DNA of 64,000 nucleotides from Desulfamplus sp. GTDB taxonomy: Bacteria > Desulfobacterota > Desulfobacteria > Desulfobacterales > Desulfobacteraceae. Positions 37,390 to 47,565 of the stretch are shown piece by piece (the first letter of the stretch is position 1; each line of letters opens with the position of its first letter). The notes beneath the pieces were generated by a model. It saw only the letters and a list, made by a program, of their open reading frames with translations, searched no databases and had not been told where the DNA came from. The position numbers and the translations under genes are program-made. Location: positions 1-64,000 of the forward strand of contig JADFZO010000002.1 of the NCBI GenBank assembly GCA_015232465.1. Direction: 5' to 3'.

Positions 37390-38712
37390 ATGGGTGAAGC
37401 GGCAATTAAAATTGGAAGAAAGCACAAAAGCATTTTCAAAGACAAGGTGATGGACCTTCTGCCAAACGGCGGCAACCTAAACGCCTGTCTGACATGCGGA
37501 GCGTGTGCGTCTGGCTGTCCTGCTACTGGTCTTGAGGGTATGGACCCAAGAAAATTTTTGCGTATGGCAGCACTTGGAATGGACGAAGAGATATTAAATA
37601 CCAATTGGGTCTGGATGTGCTCGATGTGCCAAAGGTGCATCTATGTCTGTCCAATGGAGATCAATATTCCTCAGTTGGTATTTCATGCAAGAAAATCTTG
37701 GCCCAGAGAGAAAAAGCCAAGAGGTATCGCTGGTTCTTGTGATCAGGCTCTTAAAAATGACACTTGCAGTGCTATGGGTGCAACAGAAGAGGATTTTGAG
37801 TTTGTTGTTAATGATGTTCTTGAGGAATACAGAGAAGGTCAGCCTGAGTTTGCCGAGATGACCGCAGATGTAAACAGGGAAGGTGCCCATTACGTTCTAA
37901 ACCAAAACTCAAGAGAGCCTGTAACAGAACCTGATGAGATGGTGCCATTATGGAAAATTCTTCACCTTGCAGGTGCAGACTGGACATACAGCTCCAAAGG
38001 ATTTGCAGCGGAAAACTACTGCATGTTCATGGCAGAAGATGACAACTGGGAAAAAATTGTAAGAACAAAAGCAAAGGCAGTAGATGATCTTGGAGCCAAA
38101 GTCTGGCTAAATACCGAGTGAGGGCACGAACTATTTGCAGTCCTGGCAGGACTGAAAAAATTCAAAATTGAACACAAATTTGAGATTAAAAGTATAATTC
38201 AACTTTACGCCCAGTGGATAAAAGAAGGAAAGCTCAAACCAAGTTCAGAGTGGAATAAAGAGAGAAAAATTAAATTCACAGTTCAAGACCCATGTCAGCT
38301 TGTAAGAAAGACCTTAGGTGATCCTGTTGCAGATGATCTTCGCTATATAGTTAAGGCTGTTGTTGGTGAAGAGAATTTTGTGGATATGACCCCCAATAAA
38401 TCTAATAACTTCTGCTGCGGTGGCGGTGGTGGTTTCCTACAATCTGGTTTTACAGAGGCAAGAAGGGCTTATGGAGAGACAAAAGCAAATCAGATACTTG
38501 CAACAAAAGCAGAATACTGCATAACTCCTTGCCACAACTGTCATGCACAGGTGCATGATATGAGCGATGTTCATGGACATGCGTGGCAGACAGTTCATCT
38601 CTGGACGCTGTTGTGCCTCTCACTTGGTATTCTTGGTCCTAAAGAGAGAGCATATTTAGGCGATGATCTTATTGATGTTGATGTGTTCCACCCTGAGATG
38701 GCTGACGAGTAA
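37390..38712 (+). CDS. Selenocysteine-containing HdrD/DsrK-like Fe-S oxidoreductase (in-frame UGA)
   Basis: A 440-aa protein if the TGA at 38119-38121 (codon 244) is read as selenocysteine. Before it lie two [4Fe-4S] motifs, CLTCGACASGCPATG near residue 34 and CSMCQRCIYVCPM near 77. The TGA falls in LNTE-U-GHELFAVLAGLKKF, where related CCG-domain proteins have a cysteine followed by GH or similar. After it a CCG domain continues without a break: QDPCQLVRK, NFCCGGGGGFLQSG and CITPCHNCHAQVHD. Both halves are conserved in character and in one frame, which a decayed gene would not keep. The family (DsrK, TmcB, HdrD) moves electrons to disulfides or quinones in sulfate reducers. It stands alone with its own terminator. 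Confidence 0.9.
38119..38154 (+). promoter_or_regulatory. Bacterial SECIS-like hairpin downstream of the Sec UGA
   Basis: CAGTCCT at 38138-38144 and AGGACTG at 38148-38154 form a perfect 7-bp stem with a GGC loop. The loop begins 24 nt after the UGA, within the 16-37 nt window known for bacterial SECIS elements, which also prefer a G in the first two loop positions. TTT/AAA pairs can extend the stem past one mismatch. Confidence 0.8.
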
Positions 38713-38748
38713 TAAAACTAATAAAAACAGATAATTTTCACGATTTAC

Positions 38749-38793
38749 AAAAAAGCCCGTTGCAGATATAATATCTCTGTAACGGGCTTTTTT
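38749..38793 (+). terminator. Strong Rho-independent terminator after the selenoprotein gene
   Basis: AAAAAAGCCCGTT at 38749-38761 pairs with AACGGGCTTTTTT at 38781-38793 around a partially paired inner region. A T6 run ends the stem. It begins 37 bp past the stop codon. Confidence 0.92.
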
Positions 38794-38842
38794 AATAAAT
38801 AGAATTGTGGCGTAAGATTTGGATTTTTGTAAGGAGAAGAGA

Positions 38843-41734
38843 ATGGAAAAGAGAAAAACCATACTCATTGTTGATGATCAAGCCTCGATCATAAAATCTT
38901 TGAAGAGGCTTTTACTGACAGAAGATTACGCTATTTTATCTGCCCCGAACGGACCTGCTGCACTTGAACTTATTGCCAATAGAGGCGAACAAGATGATAT
39001 TTTTCTAATCATCTCTGATCAAAGAATGCCAAATATGACTGGACTTGAATTTTTAGAGCATAGTGTGGAGCTTTTGCCAAATGCAATAAGATTTATACTA
39101 TCAGGCTACTCTGATAATGAGATTGCCCTAAATGGCATTAAAAAAGGCACTGTGCACAGATATTTAACAAAACCGTGGAGAAACGATGAGCTTCTTTTGA
39201 TAATCCATCAGGCTTATGAGTCTCCTGAAAAGGTAAGGCGACTTGCTGATTCTATTGTAAATGCAGATGATGGTGTGGCAAGCTCGTCAGAGCCAAACAT
39301 AATGGAAAAAGAGATAAAAGAGTTTGACCAGAGAGCCAAAGATAGAGCTTTAGGAAAAATGGCTCTTCATCACGGTTTTATAAATCAAGAGCAGTTAAAT
39401 GAGGCAATGGCTACAATGCAGATTGATCGTCAATCTGGACGAAATGTATCTCTTGAAAATATACTGCTTGAAAAGGCTTTTATCTCGTCAGACAATATTG
39501 GTAAATTGGTTGCAGCTACACGTAGAAGGGTTGGTAAATCTTTTGGCTCTATTGCTATAAAAGATTATGGAGTAGCTCCTAAAGAGATTGAACGCTGTTT
39601 GGCGATTCAGTCAAAAGAGTTTGCTGATACCTCAACCTGCCGTCTTCTTGGTGATATTCTTGTCTTTGAAAAGCTACTGACAGAGGATCAAAAAGACTCT
39701 ATCTTAATTGATATGACATACTCAGAGAGAGAGATTTTTACATCTTCTAATGAGAAAAATAGTCAAGAGGGGGCTTTAGATCAAAACCAGAGTAATGGAA
39801 ATGGTGATACACCAACAAATGAAACAGATAAAAAAATATTGTTAAACAAAAAAAAGAGAAAATTTTTCAAGCAGCGTGCCCTTGATAAGATAATTTGTAA
39901 ATCTGCAATAGAGATGAACCTTGCAACTGAGCCAGAGGTCTTAAAGGCTTTAGAGGAGCAGCTTCTCCACTTTATGAAGATGGGTGAAATAAAAGCAATA
40001 AGAGATGTTTTTATTGACCACTCCATAAACCTACAAACAGAAGAAGATAGCACTAAAGATAGTTCAACTACTCAAGATGTTAAGGCAAATATTATCACAC
40101 TTGGGGATAAAAACTGCTTTGAAGTAGCGATAAATAGTGATGAGACTGAAGCAACAATAAAGATAGTAGCAGAGCTACCAGAGGGTATGAATGTTGATAA
40201 GTTAAAAGATTTGCTTGCTACAAACAGCATAACATACGGCATTGCTGATGATGTTGCAATTGAGCTTTTTTTAAGAGGTTGGTCTTCAAAAAGTAAGACA
40301 AATCAAGAGGGTTTTACCATTGCAAAGGGAAAAGCTGCAAAAGAGGGTAGAAATGCTGGGGTTAAATATTTTTTTGAAGATCACAATGCTGATTTTGGAA
40401 AAGAGCTTGAATCAGGCAAATTTGATTACAGAGATAGAGGGGAGATGAGCACTGTTGAGGAAGGGGCAATTTTAGCTGAAAAAATTCCGCCCATTCCAGC
40501 ACTCAACGGCATTAGTATTTATGGCTTAGAGATTGTAGCCCCCTTGCCTGTTGATATTAATCTTGATTGCGGCAAAGGGGCAACGTTGTTAGAAGATGGA
40601 TTAAAGGTTATTGCCTCTGCTAATGGGCGACCAGATATATCTCTTGGCGGAAAAATAAGCGTGCTTCCAGAGATTGTGGTTAAGGGAGATGTTGACTTTA
40701 AGACTGGCAATATCAAATTTAACGGAAATGTTACTGTTCATGGCAATATATTGGCAGGTTTTAGCGTAGTTGCCAACAATCTTACTGTAAGCGATATTGA
40801 GGAGGCTGAGGTAAATATTGCAAACACGCTTATTGTTAAAAATAGTATCAATGACTCAACTGTCAAAACTGGCGGAAATATAGCTGCTCAAATTATTAAA
40901 AATAGCTCAATTACTGCACGAGGCGATGTTGTTGTCCAAAAGGAGATTATTGATTCAACAATTATAACCAGCGGCAAGGTTATTGTTCCAAGAGGACGCA
41001 TTATTGCAACTACGATTCATGCAGCAAAAGGGGTTGAGGCTATGAATATTGGCAGTGAGGTTGCCTCTCCATGCCATATTTTTCCGGGTGCAGATGAACA
41101 CTCACTTGATACTATAAATCGGTTTAATGATAAAATTAATATTCAAAAAGAGGGTCTTGCAAAACTTGAAGAGTTAAAAGCTCAATGTGAAGAGCAAAAT
41201 TGGACCCAATTAAATAATCTATCTGAAGCATCAAAGGTTCAAGAGCAGCTTACTGACGAGCATCAAGAGATTTTAAATAAGTTGGGTGTATATCAAAAAA
41301 GGGGGGTAAAACGTGAATTAGAGGAGGCTCTATCTGAGCTTGATAAAAAGATAGTAGAGGTTGAAAAGTCAATAAACACTCTATTTGATGAAAATGAGAC
41401 CATGCAGAGCAAGATAAAGCAGATTGAAGTTAAGATTGAAGGGATCAAAAAAAATATTCAGATGCTATTAAACGATAAAAGCAAATTTGAAAAGTGGTAT
41501 AAAGATCAAAAAGAGCAGGCTCGTAAAGAGGGGATAGGTGTAGCGGCACAAGGGACAATCTTTGCAAGAACAGTTGTTGCAACACAAGAGTCTTCAATCA
41601 CCCTTAAAAACCACATTAAAAACTCAAAAGTGCATCAGGTTCTAAACAACGAAAAGCCAAATAATCCATTCTATGAAATGAGAATAGACCCCGTAGCATC
41701 AAAGTCAAAGCAGCCCCATGTTTATAGAAATTAA
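38843..41734 (+). CDS. Response regulator with FapA/DUF342 beta-helix domain and coiled coil (paralogue 1)
   Basis: A 963-aa protein; the ATG at 38843 follows AAGGAG by 6 bases, so an upstream TTG at 38819 is rejected. Residues 1-120 are a receiver (IVDDQASIIKSLKRLL, LIISDQRMPNMTG, RYLTKPWRND). Residues 150-310 hold helical repeats (LGKMALHHGFINQEQLNEAM, RCLAIQSKEFAD) reminiscent of type II secretion ATPase N-domains. A FapA/DUF342 domain spans about 430-760 (GKFDYRDRGEMSTVEEGAIL, NGRPDISLGGKIS, and a run of short beta-helix turns with GDVDFKTGNIKFNGNVTVHG). A long coiled coil (about 765-900) ends it. FapA-type proteins help place polar or flagellar structures in other bacteria; function here is inferred. 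Confidence 0.82.
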   Translation: MEKRKTILIVDDQASIIKSLKRLLLTEDYAILSAPNGPAALELIANRGEQDDIFLIISDQRMPNMTGLEFLEHSVELLPNAIRFILSGYSDNEIALNGIKKGTVHRYLTKPWRNDELLLIIHQAYESPEKVRRLADSIVNADDGVASSSEPNIMEKEIKEFDQRAKDRALGKMALHHGFINQEQLNEAMATMQIDRQSGRNVSLENILLEKAFISSDNIGKLVAATRRRVGKSFGSIAIKDYGVAPKEIERCLAIQSKEFADTSTCRLLGDILVFEKLLTEDQKDSILIDMTYSEREIFTSSNEKNSQEGALDQNQSNGNGDTPTNETDKKILLNKKKRKFFKQRALDKIICKSAIEMNLATEPEVLKALEEQLLHFMKMGEIKAIRDVFIDHSINLQTEEDSTKDSSTTQDVKANIITLGDKNCFEVAINSDETEATIKIVAELPEGMNVDKLKDLLATNSITYGIADDVAIELFLRGWSSKSKTNQEGFTIAKGKAAKEGRNAGVKYFFEDHNADFGKELESGKFDYRDRGEMSTVEEGAILAEKIPPIPALNGISIYGLEIVAPLPVDINLDCGKGATLLEDGLKVIASANGRPDISLGGKISVLPEIVVKGDVDFKTGNIKFNGNVTVHGNILAGFSVVANNLTVSDIEEAEVNIANTLIVKNSINDSTVKTGGNIAAQIIKNSSITARGDVVVQKEIIDSTIITSGKVIVPRGRIIATTIHAAKGVEAMNIGSEVASPCHIFPGADEHSLDTINRFNDKINIQKEGLAKLEELKAQCEEQNWTQLNNLSEASKVQEQLTDEHQEILNKLGVYQKRGVKRELEEALSELDKKIVEVEKSINTLFDENETMQSKIKQIEVKIEGIKKNIQMLLNDKSKFEKWYKDQKEQARKEGIGVAAQGTIFARTVVATQESSITLKNHIKNSKVHQVLNNEKPNNPFYEMRIDPVASKSKQPHVYRN

Positions 41735-41775
41735 AAAAAATAAGATAAGATAAAAACTCAGATATAGGAGGCAAA

Positions 41776-44700
41776 ATGGCAGAGAGAAACACAATATTAA
41801 TAGTTGATGATCAAGAGTCAATAATCAAATCTCTAAAGCGTCTTTTATTGCCAGAGCCTTACCAAATTCTATCTGCAACTGATGGGGAGTCTGCTTTAGA
41901 GTTTATAAAAGAGCACAACAAAGATAACCAACAAGAGGGGTTAAGCAGCATATTTTTAATAATATCTGATCAAAGAATGCCAAATATGACAGGCACACAA
42001 TTTTTAGAAAAAAGTGTTGAGCTTCTGCCTAATGCCATAAGATTTATCCTATCTGGTTACGCAGATAGAGAGGACATTATAACCTCTCTTAATCAAGGTA
42101 TTGCCCACAGATATTTAACTAAACCGTGGAATAATGACGAACTTTTGATAATGGTTCGTCAGGCTTATGAATCTCCAGAACGGTTAAAAGCGGTTGTAGA
42201 GTCATATAATCCAGCATCAAAGCTGCCTGAGATCAATATCATGGATAAAGAGATCAAAAAGTTTGATGAGCATCGCAAAGATATGTTTTTAGGAAAAGCT
42301 GCTGTGCATCATGGCTTTATCAACCAAGAGCAGCTTGAGTCATCAATTACAGCTATGCAGAGTGAAAGACAGGCTGGCAGAAATGTCTCACTTGAAAATA
42401 TTCTCTTTGAGAAGGGGTTCATCTCATCAGAGGATATGGGCAAAATTGTTGCTGCTACTAAAAGAAGAATGGGCAAAAACTTTGCAAAAGCTGCAATGAG
42501 AGATTTTGGAGTCTCCCTTGAAGATATTGAAAGATGCCTTGCTATCCAATCTCAAGAGTTTAAGGACACAACCACCTGCCGAGTTCTTGATGATATTCTT
42601 GTTGCTGAAAATATCATCACAGAAGAGCAAAAAGAGTCAATTATAATTGATCAGATTTACTCAGAAAGAGAGCTTGTAAGCTCAAATAGCACTGTTGATT
42701 ATCAGCCGATTAGCGATAATGAGCAAGATGATAGCATATCTGACAATACAGACGATAATGTAGCCATAGCTCGCAGTTATGATTTAGAGTTGCCAGTTGA
42801 TGTTAGGAGTCGGGCAAAAGATGATCTAATTTTAAAGAGACGAAAGAAAAAATTTTTCAGGCAACGTGCACTTGATAAAATCTTTTGCAAAGCTGCGATA
42901 AATAGAAATTTTGCAACTGAACCAGAAGTTTTAAAGGCTCTTGAGGTTCAGATGCTCCACTTTACAAAGACATTTGAGATAAAACAGATCAAAGATATTT
43001 TAACTGAACGCTCAATAATTTCTCAAGAGCAAGCACAAACCATTGTTAATGCACTCTCTCAAACTCAACAAGAGCGAAATTTGCAAACTAAGCAGCAAGA
43101 AGAAGAGGCGGCGGCGGAGAAAAATAAAGAAAAAGATGAGGCAGCTACCTCAGAAAAAGAGAGCACTTCAAGTATAGAGCAGATTCACTCAAAATCAAGC
43201 GATGCCTTTGAGGTTACAATATCTTCTGATCAGCTTGAGGCAAAGATAAGGCTTGTTGGCGATATGCCAGAGGATATGACAGCAATAAGACTTAAAGAGC
43301 TTGTTGCTTCAACATACCAAATAAGTTACGGTTTTGCTGATGACACAGCAATTGAGCTTTTTTTAAAGCAGGCTCCAACAAAAAAGGAGAGCTTTGTAAT
43401 TGCAAAGGGAAAACCATTAAAATTGGGTCGCAACGCACTTATAAAATACTTTTTTGAAGATCAAAACAAAATTTTTGGAAAAGAGCTTGCTTCAGGAAAG
43501 TTTGATTACAGAGATAGAGGCGAGACTCCGAATGTGATGCAAGGTGCACTGCTTGCTGAAAAAATTCCAATAATACCATCATTTAATGGCATTACTGTTC
43601 GTGGTACTGAGATCATAGCCCCTATTCCAACTGATGCAAATCTTGATTGCGGGCAAGGGGTCGGGCTATCAAAAGATGGATTAAGGGCTATTGCCATTGT
43701 AAACGGGCGACCTGATTTAGCTGTAAACGGCAAGATAAGCATTCTTCCTGAAAAGGTGATAAAGGGGAATGTTGATTTCAGGACTGGCAACATCAAATTT
43801 AGCGGAGATATTGTTATTACTGGAACAATACTTTCCGGCTTTAGCGTAACTGGGGCAAATCTTACTGTAAACGATATTGAGGAGGCTGAGGTAAATATAA
43901 CCAACTCGGTCTCTGTTAAAAATAACATCAACGCATCAACAGTCAAAACAGGTCTGCTGCTAACAGCTCAAACAATCAGCAGAAGCACCATAATTGCTCA
44001 AGGAGATGTTGTGGTTCAAAAAGAGATAATTGATTCAACCATCATCACAAGTGGAATGGTTATAGTCCCAAGGGGTAGAATTATTGCAAGCACCATTCAT
44101 GCAGCAAAGGGTATTGAGGCTATGAACATTGGCAGCGAGGTTTCAACCCCTTGCCAACTATTCCCAGTCTCTGATGAACATGCCAATAGCGTTATAAAAT
44201 CATTGTTGGACAATATTGCGAAACATGAGGATCATCTAAGCAAACTTGAGGCTGTTGAAAAGCAGTATGATAACCAGAGTGTTCATCAGTTAAATGAGCT
44301 ATCTGAACTATCAAGGCTTCAGGAGAGGCTTATTGTGGAGAGACAAAAGATAATTAATGATAAACAGGGGGTCTCAAGCGAGATTGTAAAAAAACAGATG
44401 GACGAATTTTTAGCTGAACTTGATAAAAGGGCTTTAAAGATGGACCAGACTATTAACAAGCTCTTTGATGAAAATGATGTGTTGGTTACAAAAAATAGTG
44501 AAGTTAAGGTAAAGATCAAGTCAGTTAAATCAGAGCGACTCAACCTTGTGAATGAAAAAAATAGGTTTGAAAAGTGGTACGCAGAGCAAAAAGCAGATAT
44601 CTCTGAAGAGCCTGGAGTCTCTGCTCAGAGCACTATTTTTGCTGGAACACAGATTACTGGTAGCAAATGCTCTATAAGGGTTAAAAATCATATTAAAAAC

Positions 44701-44811
44701 TCAAAGATTCAGCAGGTTATAAACACTAAAGACCCAAATAATCCATTCCATGAGATGGCTATTTTACCATTAACCTCAAGAGGCAAGCAGCCTCATGTTT
44801 TTAGAAAATAG
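41776..44811 (+). CDS. Response regulator with FapA/DUF342 beta-helix domain and coiled coil (paralogue 2)
   Basis: A 1011-aa tandem paralogue of the preceding gene, with the same order: receiver (IVDDQESIIKSLKRLLLPEP, LIISDQRMPNMTGTQFLE, RYLTKPWNND), helical repeats (LGKAAVHHGFINQEQLESSI), FapA/DUF342 beta-helix (GKFDYRDRGETPNVMQGALL, NGRPDLAVNGKISILPE), and coiled-coil tail. The most variable part is the linker between repeats and FapA, where this copy has a longer Glu/Lys-rich stretch. An AGGAGG site precedes the ATG. Two copies side by side suggest heteromeric or division-of-labour use. It starts 42 bp after the first copy, so both are one transcript with the kinases downstream. Confidence 0.82.
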   Translation: MAERNTILIVDDQESIIKSLKRLLLPEPYQILSATDGESALEFIKEHNKDNQQEGLSSIFLIISDQRMPNMTGTQFLEKSVELLPNAIRFILSGYADREDIITSLNQGIAHRYLTKPWNNDELLIMVRQAYESPERLKAVVESYNPASKLPEINIMDKEIKKFDEHRKDMFLGKAAVHHGFINQEQLESSITAMQSERQAGRNVSLENILFEKGFISSEDMGKIVAATKRRMGKNFAKAAMRDFGVSLEDIERCLAIQSQEFKDTTTCRVLDDILVAENIITEEQKESIIIDQIYSERELVSSNSTVDYQPISDNEQDDSISDNTDDNVAIARSYDLELPVDVRSRAKDDLILKRRKKKFFRQRALDKIFCKAAINRNFATEPEVLKALEVQMLHFTKTFEIKQIKDILTERSIISQEQAQTIVNALSQTQQERNLQTKQQEEEAAAEKNKEKDEAATSEKESTSSIEQIHSKSSDAFEVTISSDQLEAKIRLVGDMPEDMTAIRLKELVASTYQISYGFADDTAIELFLKQAPTKKESFVIAKGKPLKLGRNALIKYFFEDQNKIFGKELASGKFDYRDRGETPNVMQGALLAEKIPIIPSFNGITVRGTEIIAPIPTDANLDCGQGVGLSKDGLRAIAIVNGRPDLAVNGKISILPEKVIKGNVDFRTGNIKFSGDIVITGTILSGFSVTGANLTVNDIEEAEVNITNSVSVKNNINASTVKTGLLLTAQTISRSTIIAQGDVVVQKEIIDSTIITSGMVIVPRGRIIASTIHAAKGIEAMNIGSEVSTPCQLFPVSDEHANSVIKSLLDNIAKHEDHLSKLEAVEKQYDNQSVHQLNELSELSRLQERLIVERQKIINDKQGVSSEIVKKQMDEFLAELDKRALKMDQTINKLFDENDVLVTKNSEVKVKIKSVKSERLNLVNEKNRFEKWYAEQKADISEEPGVSAQSTIFAGTQITGSKCSIRVKNHIKNSKIQQVINTKDPNNPFHEMAILPLTSRGKQPHVFRK

Positions 44812-44864
44812 TCTCAATTATCAAAATAATACAATAAAATATAAAAATGGGGGAGCTTTATATA

Positions 44865-46334
44865 ATGGAGGAGAATAAGAGGATTTTAGTTGTTGATGAT
44901 GATGAGGGGATACGAGGCACATATCAATCTATATTTACGCCAGAGCAAGAGTCTGACATTCTGCAAACTGGGGCATATCTATTTGATATTAATCTGAGTC
45001 GTGAGCAAAAGAGGCAAAAACAGAAACGTAGAAAAACAATTGATTACCAGCTATCTATGGCTGAGAATGGAAATCAAGGTATTGAGCTTGTAAAGTTATC
45101 CCTAAATGAGAACAGCCCCTATGCAGTAGCCTTTATTGATATGAAGATGCCGGGTATTAATGGTGCTGAGACCTCAAAGTTGATATGGGAGATTGATCCA
45201 AAGATTAGAATTGTAATTGTTACAGCTTATAGCGAATATACACCTGATGATATAATTGCCATTGCTGGAAGAGATGATATTTTCTATTTAAGAAAACCAT
45301 TTAACCATGAGGAGATTTTACAATTTGCCCGTGCTTTGACCAATGAGTGGAATTTAGAGCAAAAACAAGATGTGCTTAAAATTGAGCTTAAAGCTGCAAA
45401 TCAGGCATTGGAGGATATGAATAAAAATCTTAAAGCACAGGTTGAAAAGCAGGCTGCTTTGATTGTCCAAACAGACAAGATGGCATCTGTTGGGCTTCTT
45501 GCTGCTGGAGTTGCACATGAGATCAACAACCCATTATCTTTTATAAACTCTAATTTATCAGCGTTAAAAAGATATATGCAAAAGATTGATTCTCTTCATA
45601 AAAAGTATAGCGATGTAGAGCTTTTTTTGCGTTACTCAGGTCTTGAAAATGCCCCTTTACTTTTAGAGGAGTTAGAAAATTTTAAAAACGATAACAAAAT
45701 AGAGCTTATAATGGCTGATATTAACGATCTTACTGATGAGTCCCTTGATGGTATAGAGCGTATTAAAACCATTGTCAGCGATCTTAAAACATTCTCAAGA
45801 ATTGATGAGACTGAGTATAATCTTCTTGATATAAACAAAGCGATTGATACAACAATAAATATTTTATGGAATGAGCTTAAATATAAAACAGCAATAGTGA
45901 AAAATTACGGACGCATTCCAGAGATCAGATGTTTTCCACAAAAGATAAGCCAAGTCTTTATGAATCTTTTGCTTAATGCTGCTCAATCAATAAAGGAGCA
46001 AGGAGAGATAAGAATCTCTACACAGCTAACCACAAAACATGCTCCACAACAGTTAAATGTCAACAAAACAGAGGCAGTAGAGACAAATGGGCATCAGGTA
46101 GAGCAAAAGAGCTATATTGAGATAAAGATGAGCGATACAGGGTGCGGTATCCCAAAAGATAACCTAAAACGTCTATTTGACCCCTTTTTTACAACAAAAC
46201 CAGTTGGTCAAGGAACTGGTCTTGGACTTAGCATAACTTACGAGATTATAAAATCGCACAAAGGGACAATTGAAATATCAAGCGAGGTTGGAGTTGGCAC
46301 TGAGGTTACTGTGATGCTCCCTGTTGGGTTATAA
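44865..46334 (+). CDS. Receiver-histidine kinase hybrid with coiled-coil linker
   Basis: A 489-aa cytosolic protein. I start at 44865 (MEENKRILVVDDDEG): the upstream ATG at 44847 is followed by GGGGGAG, which serves as the ribosome-binding site of the inner one. The receiver (phosphoacceptor region VAFIDMKMPGINGAETSKL) contains a 40-residue insertion with KRQKQKRRK between its first and second segments. A coiled coil (residues 165-205) leads to the H-box GLLAAGVAHEINNPLSFINS and the ATPase domain (FMNLLLNAAQSI, DTGCGIPKDNLKRLFDPFF, GTGLGLSITYEIIKSHKG). All catalytic motifs look intact. It is located 53 bp after FapA-like paralogue 2. Confidence 0.9.
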   Translation: MEENKRILVVDDDEGIRGTYQSIFTPEQESDILQTGAYLFDINLSREQKRQKQKRRKTIDYQLSMAENGNQGIELVKLSLNENSPYAVAFIDMKMPGINGAETSKLIWEIDPKIRIVIVTAYSEYTPDDIIAIAGRDDIFYLRKPFNHEEILQFARALTNEWNLEQKQDVLKIELKAANQALEDMNKNLKAQVEKQAALIVQTDKMASVGLLAAGVAHEINNPLSFINSNLSALKRYMQKIDSLHKKYSDVELFLRYSGLENAPLLLEELENFKNDNKIELIMADINDLTDESLDGIERIKTIVSDLKTFSRIDETEYNLLDINKAIDTTINILWNELKYKTAIVKNYGRIPEIRCFPQKISQVFMNLLLNAAQSIKEQGEIRISTQLTTKHAPQQLNVNKTEAVETNGHQVEQKSYIEIKMSDTGCGIPKDNLKRLFDPFFTTKPVGQGTGLGLSITYEIIKSHKGTIEISSEVGVGTEVTVMLPVGL

Positions 46335-46359
46335 ACTATTTAAATAGAAGGTGGTGGTA

Positions 46360-47523
46360 ATGTTAAAAAAAGAGAGTAGATCAAAAAGCCTCAAAGATAA
46401 ACGGTTGATGAATCTAAAGGGGTCAAGGTTTAAAAATATTGGGGCAAAAAAATTTAGAAATCTTGAAAAAAGAGGGATAAATCTCTCAAAATGCAGACTT
46501 AGTAAAGAGCAAATGCAAATAAAGATGGTAGATTATAACTCCATAGAGCTTGAACACCTGATAAGTCAGCTTGAGCAGTTAATAAAAGATCGAAAAAGGG
46601 AGAATGAGTATATACGAAATGAGCTTCTAAATAAGGCGGTAGATGCTGGACGTGCACAGTTATCAGCAATGATATTACACAACATTGGCAATGCTATCAC
46701 GCCTGTTGCTGTCTATACTGAACAACTTAAACTTAGAAACCCAGAGCTGATACACTGCTATCTTTCAAAGTGTTACGAAGATTTGATGGAGCACAAAGAG
46801 CATTTGACTGAATATATCTCAATAAATCCGCGAGGTGTTGAGATTATAAATTATATGGGAAGTCTGATTGATAACATTGGGGCAGAGAATAGTAAACTTG
46901 CTGATACAATAGATAAAATCACAACGGGCATTGATTATGTGGCACAAATTTTAACGCTACATCGAACCTATGCACCGGGAAGGGCAGAGATGAGAGAGAA
47001 GATAAATATCAATAACCTTATTTATGATGCCCTTAAAATGCAGGAGGTCTCAATATCTAAGCGTAAAATCAGCGTTGAGCACAATCTTTGCCCTACAATT
47101 GAACATATTTTAATAGAAAAAAATAAGCTGATGCAGGTTATCGTCAATTTAATAAAAAATAGTTGCGATGCAATTGATGAAAATAGGGAGCGAGGGGATC
47201 ACAAACTTGAGATAACAACCTATGAGACAGAAAGACCTCTATTTGTAATGTCTCGTGAAAAGATAAAAAATCGTATTGAAATATCAACACACTCTACTCA
47301 AAAATTTATTGGTCTAAAAATTCAAGATACAGGCATTGGAGTTGAAAGAGAGAGACAAAGAGAGATTTTTGATTTTGGGACATCAAGCAAAGGCTCGTCA
47401 GGATTTGGACTCTACTACTGCAAAAGTTTTGTTGATGCAAATAAAGGGATTTTAATACTTGAAAGCGATGGTAGAGGATGCGGCTCTACTGTATTAATCG
47501 AGCTTCCATGCTCGCCTACATGA
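46360..47523 (+). CDS. Histidine kinase of the HNxGN type
   Basis: A 387-aa soluble kinase; ATG at 46360 is used (a GTG at 46351 is in frame but lies within the ribosome-binding region). The N-terminal 60 residues are strongly basic (KKESRSKSLKDKRLMNLKGS). The phosphoacceptor H-box is AMILHNIGNAITPVAVYTEQ near residue 107, a variant found in many deltaproteobacterial kinases. The ATPase domain includes VIVNLIKNSCDAIDENRE, IQDTGIGVERERQREIFDFG and GSSGFGLYYCKSFVDANKG. It follows the previous hybrid kinase by 25 bp and probably acts in the same signalling unit. Confidence 0.88.
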   Translation: MLKKESRSKSLKDKRLMNLKGSRFKNIGAKKFRNLEKRGINLSKCRLSKEQMQIKMVDYNSIELEHLISQLEQLIKDRKRENEYIRNELLNKAVDAGRAQLSAMILHNIGNAITPVAVYTEQLKLRNPELIHCYLSKCYEDLMEHKEHLTEYISINPRGVEIINYMGSLIDNIGAENSKLADTIDKITTGIDYVAQILTLHRTYAPGRAEMREKININNLIYDALKMQEVSISKRKISVEHNLCPTIEHILIEKNKLMQVIVNLIKNSCDAIDENRERGDHKLEITTYETERPLFVMSREKIKNRIEISTHSTQKFIGLKIQDTGIGVERERQREIFDFGTSSKGSSGFGLYYCKSFVDANKGILILESDGRGCGSTVLIELPCSPT

Positions 47524-47565
47524 TATTTTAAGTAATGCCGCCTTTATTGTGGGTTTTACCTTAAA

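Noticed and set aside
37390..38121. Reading the selenoprotein as two broken halves (pseudogene or nonsense mutation).
   Set aside because: The second half continues in the same frame with intact CCG-domain motifs and a correctly spaced SECIS-like hairpin; no other disruption is seen.
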